A model generated the notes under the pieces. The model was given only the letters and a program-made list of their open reading frames with translations. It was not told the origin of the DNA and ran no database searches. Shown here one piece after another: positions 48,044 to 60,320 of a DNA stretch of 64,000 nucleotides (position 1 is its first letter; every line of letters begins with the position of its first letter). The position numbers were made by a program, and so were the translations under genes. The stretch spans positions 496,001 to 560,000 of the forward strand of contig MU385860.1 in assembly GCA_022497145.1 (NCBI GenBank), in the 5' to 3' direction. This stretch comes from Rostrohypoxylon terebratum (Eukaryota > Ascomycota > Sordariomycetes > Xylariales > Hypoxylaceae).

Positions 48044-48439
48044 AAGGAATGGGGGAGGAGGACTAGACGATGTAATGAGACGTTTGCATTGGGAGGCGCA
48101 TTTTTTCGCTAGACATTTTGCTTGTGCATTAGGGTCGGAAAAGTATGGCATTTGCGTAGTAGCACGCAGTTAAGATTGATTTACGAATGAGAACCAATAT
48201 ATCACCCGAACAACTTGGAATGCAGCTGTGTACAGGAAATACCCAAATACGCCTAGAAAATACTCTTTATGAAGTTTACAAAAAAAGAGTATCATAGCTA
48301 TTACTCGTGTGAAATGCACTACTCCGTCGTATGCGACTTACTCCGACCCAAATCCATACCTAACAAGGATCTATAACCTGCCCATAATATCCCATAACTT
48401 CATTCACGATATGTAATAGTATATAGAAGCTTTCCCAAT
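48044..48439. other. Convergent intergenic region between RPC2 and RAD57
   Basis: 396 bp, AT-rich, presumably two 3' UTRs. Nothing else is seen. Confidence 0.4.
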
Positions 48440-49951
48440 TCACGCTTCTTCCTCTTCTTCCTCTTTCCCTTTCGCCTTCCCCTTCCCTTTCTTCCCCTTA
48501 TCCCTATCCACACCTCTCACCCCACCCATCGTAACCTCAAACTCAACAGCGCCGTCTAACCCAGGTCCCGTGCCCGCCACATGCGGCGCGAAAACAACCT
48601 TCATCCACCTGCGCCAATTCCTCAGCGTCGTCGTAGTCTCCCCCTCCTCGTCATCGAGGACCTCCTTCCGCCCGTAGACGGGCCGTTTCCACAGCGCGAC
48701 GCGCGACGCTATCTGCGTCGACCAGATCAGCCCTAAGCTAGGCGTCTTGAGGTCGTGCTCTGAGGAGCCGGAGGAGGAGGGATAGGAGTAAGGGTACGCG
48801 TCGCCCCAGCCGGTGAACCAGCGCTGCTGGTGGTCGAGGAGCAGGGCCGGCGGGGCGGGCGGTTCGTCGGGGGGTGGTGGCTCGGGCATGCTGGAGCGCA
48901 CGAGGTCGGCCACGCTGTTATTGCTGCTCGGGGGCTCGGCGCCCAGCCCGGAGAGCCGGATCGGGGGACCGCTTCCTTTGCTCCGCTTCGCGAGCGGGCT
49001 TTCTTGGGACACGCGCGGGAGCTGGTACGGGGTCGGGGGCGGGACCATGGCGCCGCTGGACTTAAGAGCGGAGCCGGGGAAACGGTCGGCGACCTGGTTC
49101 GCGACGACGACGGCGAGGGAGTGTTTCCGCGCGAGCTCGTGCAGCAGGTGGCCGAGGTTCACGAGCGCGGCGCTGCGGGCGGCGAGGTTAGCGCCGGAGG
49201 CGGCGCCGCGGTCGTACTCTGCGCGGAAGTTGGCGGCGACGGAGTCGAGGATTAGCAGCCCGATGTTGCGGCGGGAGACCTCGACGGGGACTTGGAAGGT
49301 CAGGATGTGCTCTTGTGACTCGAGGTCCGGCGTCATGGTGCCGATTATGTTGTCGAGGGTGGGTCGCGAGGAGGCGGGCAGGGATTGGAAGAAGGGGTTG
49401 CGGGAGAGCAGTTGCGAGAGCCGCCGCGTTGAGAGGGGCGCTTCCGTGGAAATGTAGAGGGCGGGACGACCTAGGCCGTGCGGTGGTGGGAGTTGCACGG
49501 CCAGGAGGAGGGTCAGGAGGAACTGTGTCTTGCCCGCGCCGCTTTCGCCTGTAATCTCGGTTATGTAGCCAGTTGGTACGCCACCGCCAAGGGCATGGTC
49601 GAGATCCGGATCTAGGGTGCTGATAAAGCGAGTTGGCTCAGCGAGAAGCTCAGTGCCAGTGTGTCTTAGGGTTCCCGGGCTTGGTTCTTTATCCGTCCCT
49701 ATTTCATCTTCTGTTTGCCATTGTTGTTGCTGCTGTTTGTCCGAGACACCCAAATCGACATGCAAGGCCTCAAGCACGGCAGCGCACAAACGCTTGATGC
49801 CTAGAAGCGGTAACTGGGTTCGCTTGCCAATATCCGGGACCTGAAGAGTGAGAAGATCGGCAGTGGTCAAGCCCTCCCTCTCGATGGTGGGTAGTAGATT
49901 CGCATACCGGGCAGTTGGGAAGTCCGGCAGGATCCGCGAGAGATCGGTCAT
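48440..49951 (-). CDS. RAD57: RecA/Rad51-family recombination mediator Rad57 (XRCC3-like)
   Basis: Single exon, 503 aa (yeast Rad57 460 aa). The N-terminal part (1-75) resembles the family's helical lead-in (LPDFPTARYANLLPTIEREG, LPLLGIKRLC). Gln repeats lie near 74-78. The ATPase core has Walker A GESGAGKTQ (about 135-143), a preceding LDHALGGGVPTGYITEITG, and Walker B GLLILDSVAANFRAEY (about 235-250), followed by HLLHELARKHSLAVVVANQV. Pro-rich insertions (about 300-370) and a Lys/Gly then poly-Glu C-terminal tail are unusual extras. Rad57 pairs with Rad55 to stabilise Rad51 filaments in homologous recombination. The gene is noticeably GC-rich compared with neighbouring RPC2, perhaps by codon bias or biased gene conversion. 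Confidence 0.87.
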   Translation of the reverse strand: MTDLSRILPDFPTARYANLLPTIEREGLTTADLLTLQVPDIGKRTQLPLLGIKRLCAAVLEALHVDLGVSDKQQQQQWQTEDEIGTDKEPSPGTLRHTGTELLAEPTRFISTLDPDLDHALGGGVPTGYITEITGESGAGKTQFLLTLLLAVQLPPPHGLGRPALYISTEAPLSTRRLSQLLSRNPFFQSLPASSRPTLDNIIGTMTPDLESQEHILTFQVPVEVSRRNIGLLILDSVAANFRAEYDRGAASGANLAARSAALVNLGHLLHELARKHSLAVVVANQVADRFPGSALKSSGAMVPPPTPYQLPRVSQESPLAKRSKGSGPPIRLSGLGAEPPSSNNSVADLVRSSMPEPPPPDEPPAPPALLLDHQQRWFTGWGDAYPYSYPSSSGSSEHDLKTPSLGLIWSTQIASRVALWKRPVYGRKEVLDDEEGETTTTLRNWRRWMKVVFAPHVAGTGPGLDGAVEFEVTMGGVRGVDRDKGKKGKGKAKGKEEEEEEA

Positions 49952-50011
49952 GAGATCGGCTGCTGCATTTGCGTTTGCACTTTATATAATACCCCGTACA
50001 ATTTGCTCGTA

Positions 50012-50032
50012 TGTACGTTGTACGTTGTACGT
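50012..50032. repeat. TGTACGT three times in tandem
   Basis: Exact triplicate heptamer 60-80 bp upstream of the RAD57 start codon; the reverse complement is triplicated at 39990-40010. Confidence 0.75.
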
Positions 50033-51360
50033 GGGGGCTTAGGCTATAAGGTTATATGGTACGACACCGTGCCTTACAAAGCCCGATCTAATGTAACCGC
50101 GTCTTCGCTCGCGAATCTCGCGAATAATGTTACCGTTTCCAGTTTCCCGTTTTGGTCAGGTAGTTGAGTCTGACGTCGCGATATCAGCTGACCTCGGTGT
50201 GAGTTCGCAGGTGCTTCGTAAGGTTAGAGTTGTTGTAGAGTGGGGGCTCGGAAACCGTGACTTCCCAGGGATGGGGATGGGATGCCATGGGCACATGGGT
50301 TGGGGGTTTAAGGTTGTTAGGTTTGGTTAGGTAACGTCCGGTAGACCAATCAGATAGCCGACTGCAGGGTTTCATTGATCTAATTGCCAATCAGCGAGTT
50401 CGAAGGATCATCGCTGTCCCGATATTTCGCCTAAGTGCGCCTCATTAGGGTTAGATCCCCCATCCCCCCGTAGGAAACTAAAAGTCTAAAGTCCCATTGT
50501 TATCTCCGCCGTTGCCCAGATTTCAAAGTTGTATTATATCCATTATGTATATCCCCTTCATTCTGATATGCCGACTTTGTTTTTGAACTTCTTACGTCGC
50601 ATTTATTAGCATTTGATATCCTTTTTTTGTGGTCGATCTGACGATTGATATCGGAGGTCAGGGTCTCCTCTAGATACATGGATGCTCTTCTAGATCGTCA
50701 TGGATTCATGTGGCTGGTGATAAGTTCAGCTGTAGCCTGGTTTGAGCTCTGAGATGATGAGATCCACCACAACCGCGACCAGAATTCTGAATTATTAATC
50801 TCTTCATACGCTAATGAGCTAATGCTGGATTGTCGGAAAGACCCAGTATCGTATTTGTATTTGACCCATGCACTTCTAATCAACTGTAAGGTCATCCTTG
50901 ACAACTGACTGTCAAAGAGTTCATCGGCGGACTGAAGAGCTAAGAATTGACTACGAGATGATTCCCACAGTATACTTCGGGGGATCTCATTCTCCATGCC
51001 GATTTCTGAGATCTCTATTCTGACGGTCTGGACGGTAACACAACAGAGGATCCAGACATAAAAAAGCTGATATACATATGAGCTGAGACGCAAGGATCAT
51101 GAAATATTTGCATGGTCTGGCTCACTACTCTCAGCCCCAAATGCAACATCGGTAGGTAGGTAGGTTGGACAGTGGACAACAACTCAACAACGCCACACAC
51201 AAGCCGGGCGAGGGCAGCCACATTATCGTCGGTCCCGGTCACGGTAGTAGTCCACTAGCACCCCTGAACATCGACTCGGCTCGTTTGTTGCAGAGAACGA
51301 GGTACATACTACATACCTGTCAAACATATGATGAACATGCTAATCCTTATACATGAGCTG

Positions 51361-51387
51361 TATAGACTGTATAGACTGTATAGACTA
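51361..51387 (+). repeat. TATAGACTG tandem repeat
   Basis: Three 9-bp units, the last with one change. Confidence 0.7.
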
Positions 51388-51975
51388 TAGAGAGTAGCCA
51401 TCTCCGCCCTACCAAACCACTATAGGTATGAGGCAGAGACCCTACTTCCCTCGAGGGTCTCGTGCGAAGCTACACCCCATAGCTTCTATAGCCTCTTGGC
51501 GCCGCCACGCTTTTCAGCTCCTGCAAACCATCCCATACCCGGCTGGCTCGCCATTGGCCATGACCGCTCGCGATGCTTGCCAGTTAATCTCCCCTTGCGA
51601 GAATCGGTATGGCTTAAGGCTAAGCGGGCCCTTCATCTACACAGTACTAAGACCAAGAACAAAAATGACGGGCGTGAAAAAGCACTTAGACCGGGCCAAA
51701 TATGCCTTGTGTCGCCACTCCAAACTCGTTTAGATGCAGATAGTGGTTAGGTTCGGAGTATCGTGTCATGCTGTCCGAGATCTTTATCTTAATAAAAGGG
51801 AGCGGGCGCCTCTACACGCGTGCCCGGCCGTGTTTCCCTTGTTCTCGTAGGCAACCGTCGTTTTTTGTAAATGTTGAGTTCGAGTTCGAGTGATATCTCG
51901 GTATACTCGACCTGAGAGCGTTGCTTAGCCTCAACCAATAGGTCTCTAAGAATACGAGAATACGAGAATACGGAG

Positions 51976-53376
51976 ATGGCGAGCCTCCTGTCCGCTGCGG
52001 TGTTAATCACCGCCGTTCAGGCATTGGCCTTTGACGGAAGGCCAGCACAACCAACCGATGGGTTAATACCGAACCCGACCTCCTCGATGCCCGAAATCAC
52101 CCTTGGGCCTGATATTCACGAGTTGGCTAGGAGAGCAAATGGGCAGACGGTGCTCGTAGCGCCGGACAACACCTGCGGATACATCAATGGAAGATCTGGT
52201 ATGACACTTCGCGTCGATGAGATGAGAATTCTCGATCTAATCTGTTGATAGCCTCTGGATATACATGTAATGGAAGAGATTATACATGCGCTCTCGTCAC
52301 AACATCATCAGTTGGAGCCGTCGCGTGTTGCGATGGTGGCGACTGCGGTCTTCGGGTTGCTTGCGTTGATTATATAGATTACGAATACTCCAGCGCATGT
52401 GACGCCAACTGTGCCCAAGATACTTATACCGTCAAATGGTGAGTTTTATGTCATGAATTTTGGTTGTTAGGATCGAAACTGATACCTAAATAGCACACAC
52501 CTCACCGCACCGTATTGTGGTACAGTGACCTTTTTCTCCGGTATTTCGGACTTTTTCTGCGATACCGAAAGTGTCTCAACGCCATGGCAGTTATATACCA
52601 CCTACAGCGGTGAAACCGGACGAACATTTACCCAAGTCGTCGTAACACTCGATGACGACTCAACTAGCACAACACGTGCTTCTTCTGTTACTCAAGGTGC
52701 AGCAGGTTCCTCTGGTACGAGCACCGCCTCGTCGGATAGCGACGACAGCTCATCATCAAGCTCATCGAACTCAAACAACAAGAACAATAACTCTTCATCT
52801 AAGTCCTCGACACCCGTCGGCGCGATCGTCGGAGGCGTTGTGGGAGGCGTCGCAGGTCTCGCGCTCATCGGACTAGGCATATTCTTCCTAGTCCGTCACC
52901 TTAGCCAAAAGAAGAAGGCCGATGCCGCCGCCGCAGCCGGTACTACTCCGCAAATGCAGCAAGGAGGTCCTCCCGGCGCCCCCATGGCCGGTGCCCAACA
53001 ATTTTACAACCCGCACTACAGCCAACAATACCCCTCCTCACCCCCCGGCTACCCGCAAACGGCATACTATCCCGACCCCTCCAAATCAGGCGGTTTCGTC
53101 GCGGTGCCCGTCGAGGTGCCGGATAGAAATAGCTCAACGAGCCCTATATCGCAGCTCGACAGCGTGAACAGACCGGTCAGCATGCAGCCTACACCCACGA
53201 GTCCGACGTCAACGATAAGTTCAAACTGGCAACAACAGCAGGCCGGTTATCCGGTGCAACAGCCGCCGCTTCAGCAGCCCAACGTACTACCAACCGTGCA
53301 CGAAGCTGGTGGGAACGTGGTTGGTGAGCGGGATTACAATGCAAACCACCATGGGCAATTGCACGAGTTGAGCTAG
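51976..53376 (+). CDS. Cys-rich single-pass membrane surface protein (three exons), 430 aa
   Basis: Exons are 51976-52198, 52252-52438 and 52494-53376; phases agree. Residues 1-18 form a signal peptide (MASLLSAAVLITAVQALA). An extracellular Cys-rich part (about 65-175) has regularly spaced cysteines: NTCGYINGR, TCNGRDYTC, ACCDGGDCG, ACVDYID, CDANC, then after intron 2 C...YC and FFCDTES. A Ser/Asn-rich stalk (about 195-240) follows, probably O-glycosylated. One membrane helix lies near 245-270 (VGAIVGGVVGGVAGLALIGLG..FL), then a basic stop-transfer KKK and a Pro/Gln/Tyr-rich cytoplasmic tail to 430. The plan resembles fungal Wsc/Mid2-type wall sensors, but the Cys domain is not a standard WSC domain. 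A sensor or adhesion role is inferred from architecture only. Confidence 0.82.
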
Positions 53377-53858
53377 AGGGCTAGTTGACTCCATACGTGG
53401 GGGGAATGTACCTAATAAGATATTAGGGACTCGAATTCAAGCCTTGTATCAATATTTTCATATCCATACAATCGGCAGTATGCGGCATTGCATTGCGGAG
53501 TTTTATACTTAATAGGCACTAGGTACGGGCATTTTCAGAGATAGAGGAGAATAAAGTAAAACCAAAAATCAAATCATTCTCAGATATAGAGTAGAATTGT
53601 GATTCGAGCCAATTCAATAACTCGCGACCGAATACAATATAAACACATAATCATTCCATAACTAAACTGTACACTAACTACAATACCAACACAACCATGG
53701 AGGCTATAATATAACACAGATACCGAATGGCAATCGCAATCGTAGCACGCACACTCTCCAAGATTTTCGCTAATCGCTTCTCTTCCAATCTTTCATTCGA
53801 GTACAAGAACAACAACAACAAGAAGCATAGTCGTCGACGTCGTAGATCTTCATAAGAG
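53377..53858. other. Convergent intergenic region
   Basis: AT-rich 482 bp between convergent genes, likely 3' UTRs. No other feature is seen. Confidence 0.4.
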
Positions 53859-56578
53859 TCAATACTCCACCAATCGCAATTTCTTGCCGATCTCCCGCCT
53901 CCTCGCGTTCGCCGCCGCACGCTCCGAGGCCTTGGATTCGTTTTGTTGGTCGAGCGCTTCGCCTCGTGCTTTGAGAGCTTGGAGGAGCATTCCTGCGTCG
54001 AAAAAGCCGTCTGTTCGATTCATTAGCGATTGATGTTCTTTTGGTTGATTGAAGTGTGGGTGAAGGGGAAAGAAAAACTTACAACCACCTAATTCGTCAT
54101 CCTCACTCATCATCAAACTCTCCTCTGTCGGACTCCTCGTCCCCGTACTCGACCTCGCCGCGATGGACCTAAGGGGATCCGCACCGGTGATCATGCGTCC
54201 CCTGGTCTTAGTCCTGTGGTGGTGCGGCCTCGGGCGTTCAGGGTCGATTTCCCTTGCTCTCGTTTGTTTAGAGCTTACTGTCTTCCTGTTCGTGATGCGC
54301 AGGATCCTCCGGATCTCTAGGAGGTAGCTCTCGAGCGTGTCCACAAAGCGCTTCGTCTGTCTGTGTTTACTGGATACGCAAATGTTGATGCCTTCATCTT
54401 TGATGATGTATCCGATTCCGAAACCTCCGCCGGAGGTAGGGCCGAAACCGAATTGGCGGAGCGAGGGATTTCCGCAATTGGACGTTGAGAGGATTGTGTG
54501 GTTTAGTTTGTCCCATCCGTTATCCGCGAATAAGGAGGGTACTTGACTGTCGTAACATCGCATAGAGTTTGTACTATCGCCACGCGACCGCGTTCGCCCC
54601 TCGTTTAGTGCTATTCGTCCCTCATTCAATGAGATCGGTTCTCTAGAAGGGCTGCCGAGGACGGAGCCTTGTTCCGAACCGTAGCCACCATTTGAAGCAT
54701 TAGAACCGTTGTCGACCGGGCTTGAATACCCCACGCTGCTGGCTGAGCGACTGTCCTCATCCATATACCTCTGCCACACACAGAACAAAGCGTATAAGTG
54801 CCGGTCGCAACCCCGTCCCTTGGAACATTCCTTGGTCACGTTGACATGTTGCTGGCACGCCCTCCGAAGAGCTTCCGCCTTCACCTCCGCTGGGTTATCC
54901 GCCCAGAACGTTTGAACGAAATTCACTGATTCTTCCGACACTGTCCGTATAGCCTCGGTCCTACCATGAAGGAAAGTCTTCGTCATCGCTGGTTCATAGG
55001 TGCATTCAACTCTTCCGTATAATCCGTAGTAAGCTGCTTGAAAAGCCATCTGCACAAATGCATCCGGCGACAATCCTGCGGAGGTGATGTAATTCTTTCC
55101 GTAGCCGCTAAAATTCAAGCATTCGAACTCATTCTGGCTGATGAGATCCGCAAGTCTGGTTTCAGCGAACCGTATAGCGATGTTGAGCTCCGGCGATATA
55201 TCCCACTCCAACTTGTGGGGGGTTGTAGTTACGTCGCCAAAACTCTCAGGGTCACGTTTTGATGGGTCTGGACTTGCCGTCTTCCATAGACTGGGGGCTT
55301 GGCCATTGATGGTTCTGGCGAAACGTAATATGGTGTCCGTATAAAGATCGCTAGCAAATCTAAGCACAGTATGACCATCGACACCAGTATGTTCGAAGTT
55401 GATACCGGCGCTTCCGTTCTTGCAGACGATGATTTGAAGTTTGTCGTACCATCGGTTTATACAAGTGCCAATTTGCACTCCCTTCACTACATCATTTGTG
55501 CCGCAAAGCATGTTTTGACATAACGCAGCTGAAGTGGCTGGCTCTGTATGATCAAGACATAGTACAAATACAGCTGAGTCGACAATTCCGAGGCAATCCG
55601 CGTTATTTGATCCTTCCTCCTTAGTCAGAACGTCTCTGAGGCCCGACCAAATCTTTCGGTTCTCTGTGCTTAGAATACCAAAAGCACCCTTGGCGGCCTC
55701 TTGGATCGGTGTTTGAGATGCGTCATCTATTATGGTCTGGAGGTTTATAGATAAATCCTTTTCACTCATGATCAGGTCAGAGTTGTCGTCGAGGACATCA
55801 AACCAATAGAATTGGCCATGACATAACACAATCACATGTTTTGAGTCGGGATCTTGTTCGATTTGACAACCGTTATCTGTCGGGACCCGAGCAGTGCCAA
55901 AGAGACGAGAATATTGGTACATGTCTAAAGGCGCGCCCTTGACCGTATCAGGAGGCAATTCTTCCCGGCGTACTGCACGAACGAATTCTAGCGCTGACGT
56001 AACAAGAGATGCCGCGCGGGTAACTTGATTATTCCTTGCCGGTGTAGGATCATCTTCTAATAGGAAGAAAGGATTCAAGTTTAGGACGACGGGATTGTCG
56101 TAGTTCAAATATGAATCGTACCCTATACGTAGGTAAGCAGACACCTTGGACATGTGAGAGAATTAGACATACAGAATTGTTCTATATAACTCGTTTTTCC
56201 AACGGCATATTCTTGCAGCATTTTTTGAAGTTGTGGCCCATCTTTCCTCAGAAACTCTTCGACGGCAAGCTTCGTTTCGGCATGCTCTCTAACTCCTTGT
56301 ATTGGCTTTAAGGCTGCTAGATATTTCTTGCACGAATGTTCCAGCTCGGGTATAGGTAATTTAGGTAGACTGTCCTGGTGAGCAAACGTGATTCCGCCCG
56401 CCTTGGGCCTCTCGGGGATCGTCTCCATTATGGGAAGGCGACTTTTAAGATCGGAGTTGACAGGTCTTTCGGTCTTTTTACCTTGGGTTGGAGTAGGTGT
56501 AGGCGTCGTTGAAGTGCTAGCGCTGAGAGTCTCGCCAAGAGACTTTGGCATAGCAAATATACGAACTTGAGTAGGCAT
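53859..56578 (-). CDS. Carnitine acetyltransferase, FacC/Yat2-like (three exons)
   Basis: Exons are 56173-56578, 54083-56122 and 53859-54010, giving 865 aa. The first join makes IEQFWYDSYLNYDNPVVLNLNPFF across the 50-nt intron. The choline/carnitine acyltransferase fold covers about residues 70-680: LPKLPIPELEHSCKKYL, MYQYSRLFGTARVP, GQFYWFDVLD, the catalytic His in NFEHTGVDGH (about 380), CYDSQVP.. and GFGPTSGGGFGIGYII. The size and extended C-terminal tail match fungal FacC and yeast Yat2 rather than the shorter Cat2/AcuJ type. No N-terminal presequence or C-terminal SKL-like peroxisomal signal is evident, suggesting a cytosolic enzyme that moves acetyl units to carnitine. Intron 2 (54011-54082) is 72 nt and stop-free in frame, so its retention would add 24 residues. 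Confidence 0.9.
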
Positions 56579-59500
56579 CTTATTAGTTTTTGTCGTGTAT
56601 ATTAAGTATATTCAAAAGTACAACGGTGAAACGGAAGTATTGATGCTGAGGCCGCGCAAAGCTGTGCGGTAGAAATAGTGACAATCTTGGAGATAGTATG
56701 GTGGCATCACACTTGAGCTATACCATGAGGGGATGAAATAACATCGTGAGGAAACTGGAGAAAGATATGGAAAAGATATAGTAGATATAGATCATCCCGG
56801 AAGCCGAGAATGAGAAGACTACCCAAAGTTTACACACGATGAAGTGGGCCTATGGCAAAGGGATCGGAGACCTGCCATGTCGACCCAAGTACCCAAGTGC
56901 ATAGACTATCACATGTATGAATGTAGGGTACTACTAGATTGGGGTACCATCCTTTGCATAATGTCACAGAAAAGCAACGTGATTGGTCGTGGCGTGGTGA
57001 AGTGAACTAAATACTCATCCGCAGGACCGACGACATGTATATAGGTAATCTGAGTGTAGAAACATGGTGATCTGCCGAGAAGACTGGGCAGAACTGGGTA
57101 AAGGTACTAGAGACGAAATGGAATCTCACGTACCTTCTCCAACCAGGATAGCAGGTCTCAGCCAACAGCTAATGGCCAACCCGATCGGTATCTGTCAGCT
57201 ACCACGATGGGATAATATGTCGCAGATTCCGATTAATAGTTTAGACAACGAGAAAAAAAACGGTAGCCTGTCACAGTACCACAGGATGCTGCTCTATAGA
57301 TTTTGTATCAGTACTTGTGTTCACCATAGTCACGAGAGATTACATCAAAGGGTAACAGTGGCGGCGCGAAGGGCTAGGCAGGGGTAGGCTCAAGGGATGA
57401 GGTCAGATATGGAACATGGAATATGATAAAGAGAAAAAGTACATAATTCGAGAACCCACCAAGGTTACCTGACTGTGTCGCAATACCGACTAACGTTACC
57501 AACCCCACGGGGTTAAAGCTTGGTTGCGAAGTCTTGAGGGAGGAAACTCAGGCGACGATTCTAGGTCGTGGGGTAGATTTCGGACAAGTGGATGGACTCT
57601 GGTTGGGCGGTCGGGGGAAAGGCGCCTCGTAAGTCCTCGTGGGATCGGGATCGTAGTGCCACTACAGCAATCCACTTAAAGAAGGTACAATACAAAAAGA
57701 GGAAACAAGCCTACCGTTGTCGGGAAGAAAATCGAGGAATTTCTTGTCTAGGAAAGGAAATTTTATCAAAATTTCCTGGTTGGGCTGTGGTTGGAAGATT
57801 ATGGATTGCGATGATCATGAAGATTATCCAGTAATCCAGTACACCCTTTGGTTATAAGTAAGCGACGGAAGACGCTTCCTTCGAAGTAGCAGAGTAGCGA
57901 GGTGTATATTGATATAATATACTACGGGCATAGAGCTCGAGGAACGTGACCAATGTGACCTCAGCTGATGATGCAGCTTTTGCAGTCTTGCAGTTTGTAC
58001 TGCGTATCATCCGAAAGGAGAAAAGTGGATTTTTAATGCGGATGGTCCTATGGTCCTACGGTTTGTCTCCTGTTTGCTGTTGACCCCGGAATCCTATCCC
58101 AAATACTGCTGTAAGAGCAGCCTGCTTCCGTTTTAGACCTTGCAGGCGTTCGAGAATGGGGCCGATGGGGATCTCGATGGATCCTCTTGTTTAAGGCTTG
58201 GCTATTATTGGTTTATTTTGCTAGGTAATAAATAACTGACAATGTGAATCCGCGCCGCTGGTTATCCAAAAGACACGTGAAACCGCACAATCGGCGTTGG
58301 TGACGGAATGTTCGGAGATTTTTATCATTTATCATTATACGTTGTATGACTCCGAACATGATCTCAGGAGTGATATGTATGGAAGGCCACATCACATACC
58401 CGAGGGCAACGAGCCTTCGGGTAGAGAAGATTTCTACTTGTGCCTCGTTCCGAAACGGTTAACCGTCCTTTATCTTTCGGGCGAGTGCTCTTATTTTTTA
58501 AAGAGTCAAGACGAAAGTCAAGTTGCCAGTGGAAAATCTGATCTGATTCTGAATCGCTGAAATTACCGGACAAACGGACGGCGCAGCCACGACCCCCGCA
58601 TCCAACGATAGTGTCCGATTTCTAAAATAAAGAGCTTCTTCTAGCTCCCAGGGTTTGCTGATAGATATCTAATAGAGGATAGACTAGGTGCGAGGATTGT
58701 CCAGTGACGCGGTAGCTACCAGTGGATAAAAGACTCAACCGTTCTAACATCCGAAAAAAGAAGAACCGGAAGCGCGAGGGTTGTCGAATGATAGGTACCT
58801 ATAATTACCTACGACCGCGGGGTAGCGAGGATCCGGTGGGGTCTTTGAAAAACAGTTCCATTGTTTCGGTGCTGTGCAGCCAGGCAGCTAGCCATCCTGC
58901 CATCCAACGGGTATTTAGTTCTAGGTTTGCTAGAGGCTAAAGCCTAGTGGACTTCTTAGCCCATTAGTCAGGCATGTCGGCTCGTTGCTGGTTGGTGGTT
59001 CGAGGTTGGTGGTTCACAAGCTCACGCTAGAGAAGTCCGACATAAGACGGAGGCTAGGTTATTCCGACCTGGATATTCCGCTGAGGTCATGTTGCCAATG
59101 GAATAACTTTTAACTGGAAGAGTCGAGTCATTGGCTTTGATGGCTTTGGCTTTGGAAATCGAGATTTCCATCACTTGATGAAATCATCGCTCAGGTGATC
59201 TGCTCAGCCTGGTGTCCGAAGAACTTCTTTCTTGAAATATAGGAAACCGAGGTAAATGACAAGTTCCAGTAGACACCTAAGTCTTAAGACTTAAGTCTTT
59301 ATCTGAAACATCTTTGAACAGTCTCCGTCTCCAGGAGGTTGACTTGAAGACTCGACAAAGGTCGCAATCGTAAGTTCTCGATCCCGTGATAGATAGCGCA
59401 TGAAGTCCTGGGCGATAGTCCGGTGGCTTGAATGTTTCGCAGAGATAAATTGGCCAAGGGAGGCAGCCAGCTGCGCAATCAGTCGCAGTTTTCAGCTATG

Positions 59501-60320
59501 TCTTAGACTCTTGGACCCTTGGTGTCCGCATTTATAGCATAGCATGACTGACATATCTCCTCTTTGAAGCTTCATACTTGAAGTTTCCATTTTGATAGAA
59601 AGATAAAAATGCGAATGCGAGAGCCAAAAGTTCGAAACCTTGGGATTAAAACAGCCCTATCAACCATAGAGTTTGGTTAGCGTGGAGTGGTTTGGGGGCT
59701 ATGCCGGTAGGTACTAAAGTCTAAAGTCCTATCAAGTTCATCATTACATCATTACATCAGCCACGATCGCCATCACATCTATAAAATGGGTATTATCGTC
59801 GCTTCCTAGATTTTAACTGGCTGTGTAGGATTTAAGGTGAGGCTCGAGCTTCTGGAATTCTCCTCGTTTCAATCGTTTCAAACAAATCACCTTCTACCTC
59901 GCACTCGCTTATTCTACTTCACTCTCTACCGTTGGGCATTCACACTGCCAAGGAGGCGCAAGGTAGCATCGTCAGAAAAGAGATCGGTTTTGTTTTATCA
60001 ATCTAGCCATTGACATCGCTCCGTTGCTTAACGGCACTAGAAGCCTTCAGCCTCCAAAGCCATCGCATTGGTTTCAAACAAGCGGGAATGGCTTCCATCA
60101 ATGCATCATACCCACAATGTACAGCTTGTCACCGGCAACTTTTCCGAAGTCTAAGCTGGTATCGACGAGGAATTAGTGATTGCGGGTTGAATATATAGGA
60201 CTGTATGGTCACTTCTATGCGATAGGTACCCTTCTTAATAATATAGATACTTCAAGTCTTCAATCAAGGCTGTTTCATATTATACTAGAATATTCGTGTC
60301 CCTGAGGGGTGATAGGCGAC
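56579..60320. other. Gene-empty region between the carnitine acetyltransferase and MFS genes
   Basis: 3.7 kb. Open frames (57064-57387, 57592-57834, 58297-58560, 58722-58940) are short and show no family or splice evidence. No tRNA or terminal repeats were found. The last 400 bp is presumably the transporter promoter. Confidence 0.4.

Larger units (their letters stand above)
49952..51975. other. Intergenic between RAD57 and the surface-protein gene
   Basis: 2.0 kb without a supportable gene. Contains TGTACGT three times (50012-50032), TATAGACTG-type units (51361-51387), and GAATACGA three times (51950-51973) ending directly before the next start codon. A 131-codon open frame (minus, 50698-51093) starts at TTG and has no features. 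Confidence 0.4.

Noticed and set aside
48813..49457. 214-codon plus-strand open frame opposite RAD57
   Set aside because: Antisense shadow of the GC-rich RAD57 coding sequence.
50698..51093. 131-codon minus-strand open frame
   Set aside because: It starts at TTG, has no splice-extended partner and matches no family I recognise.
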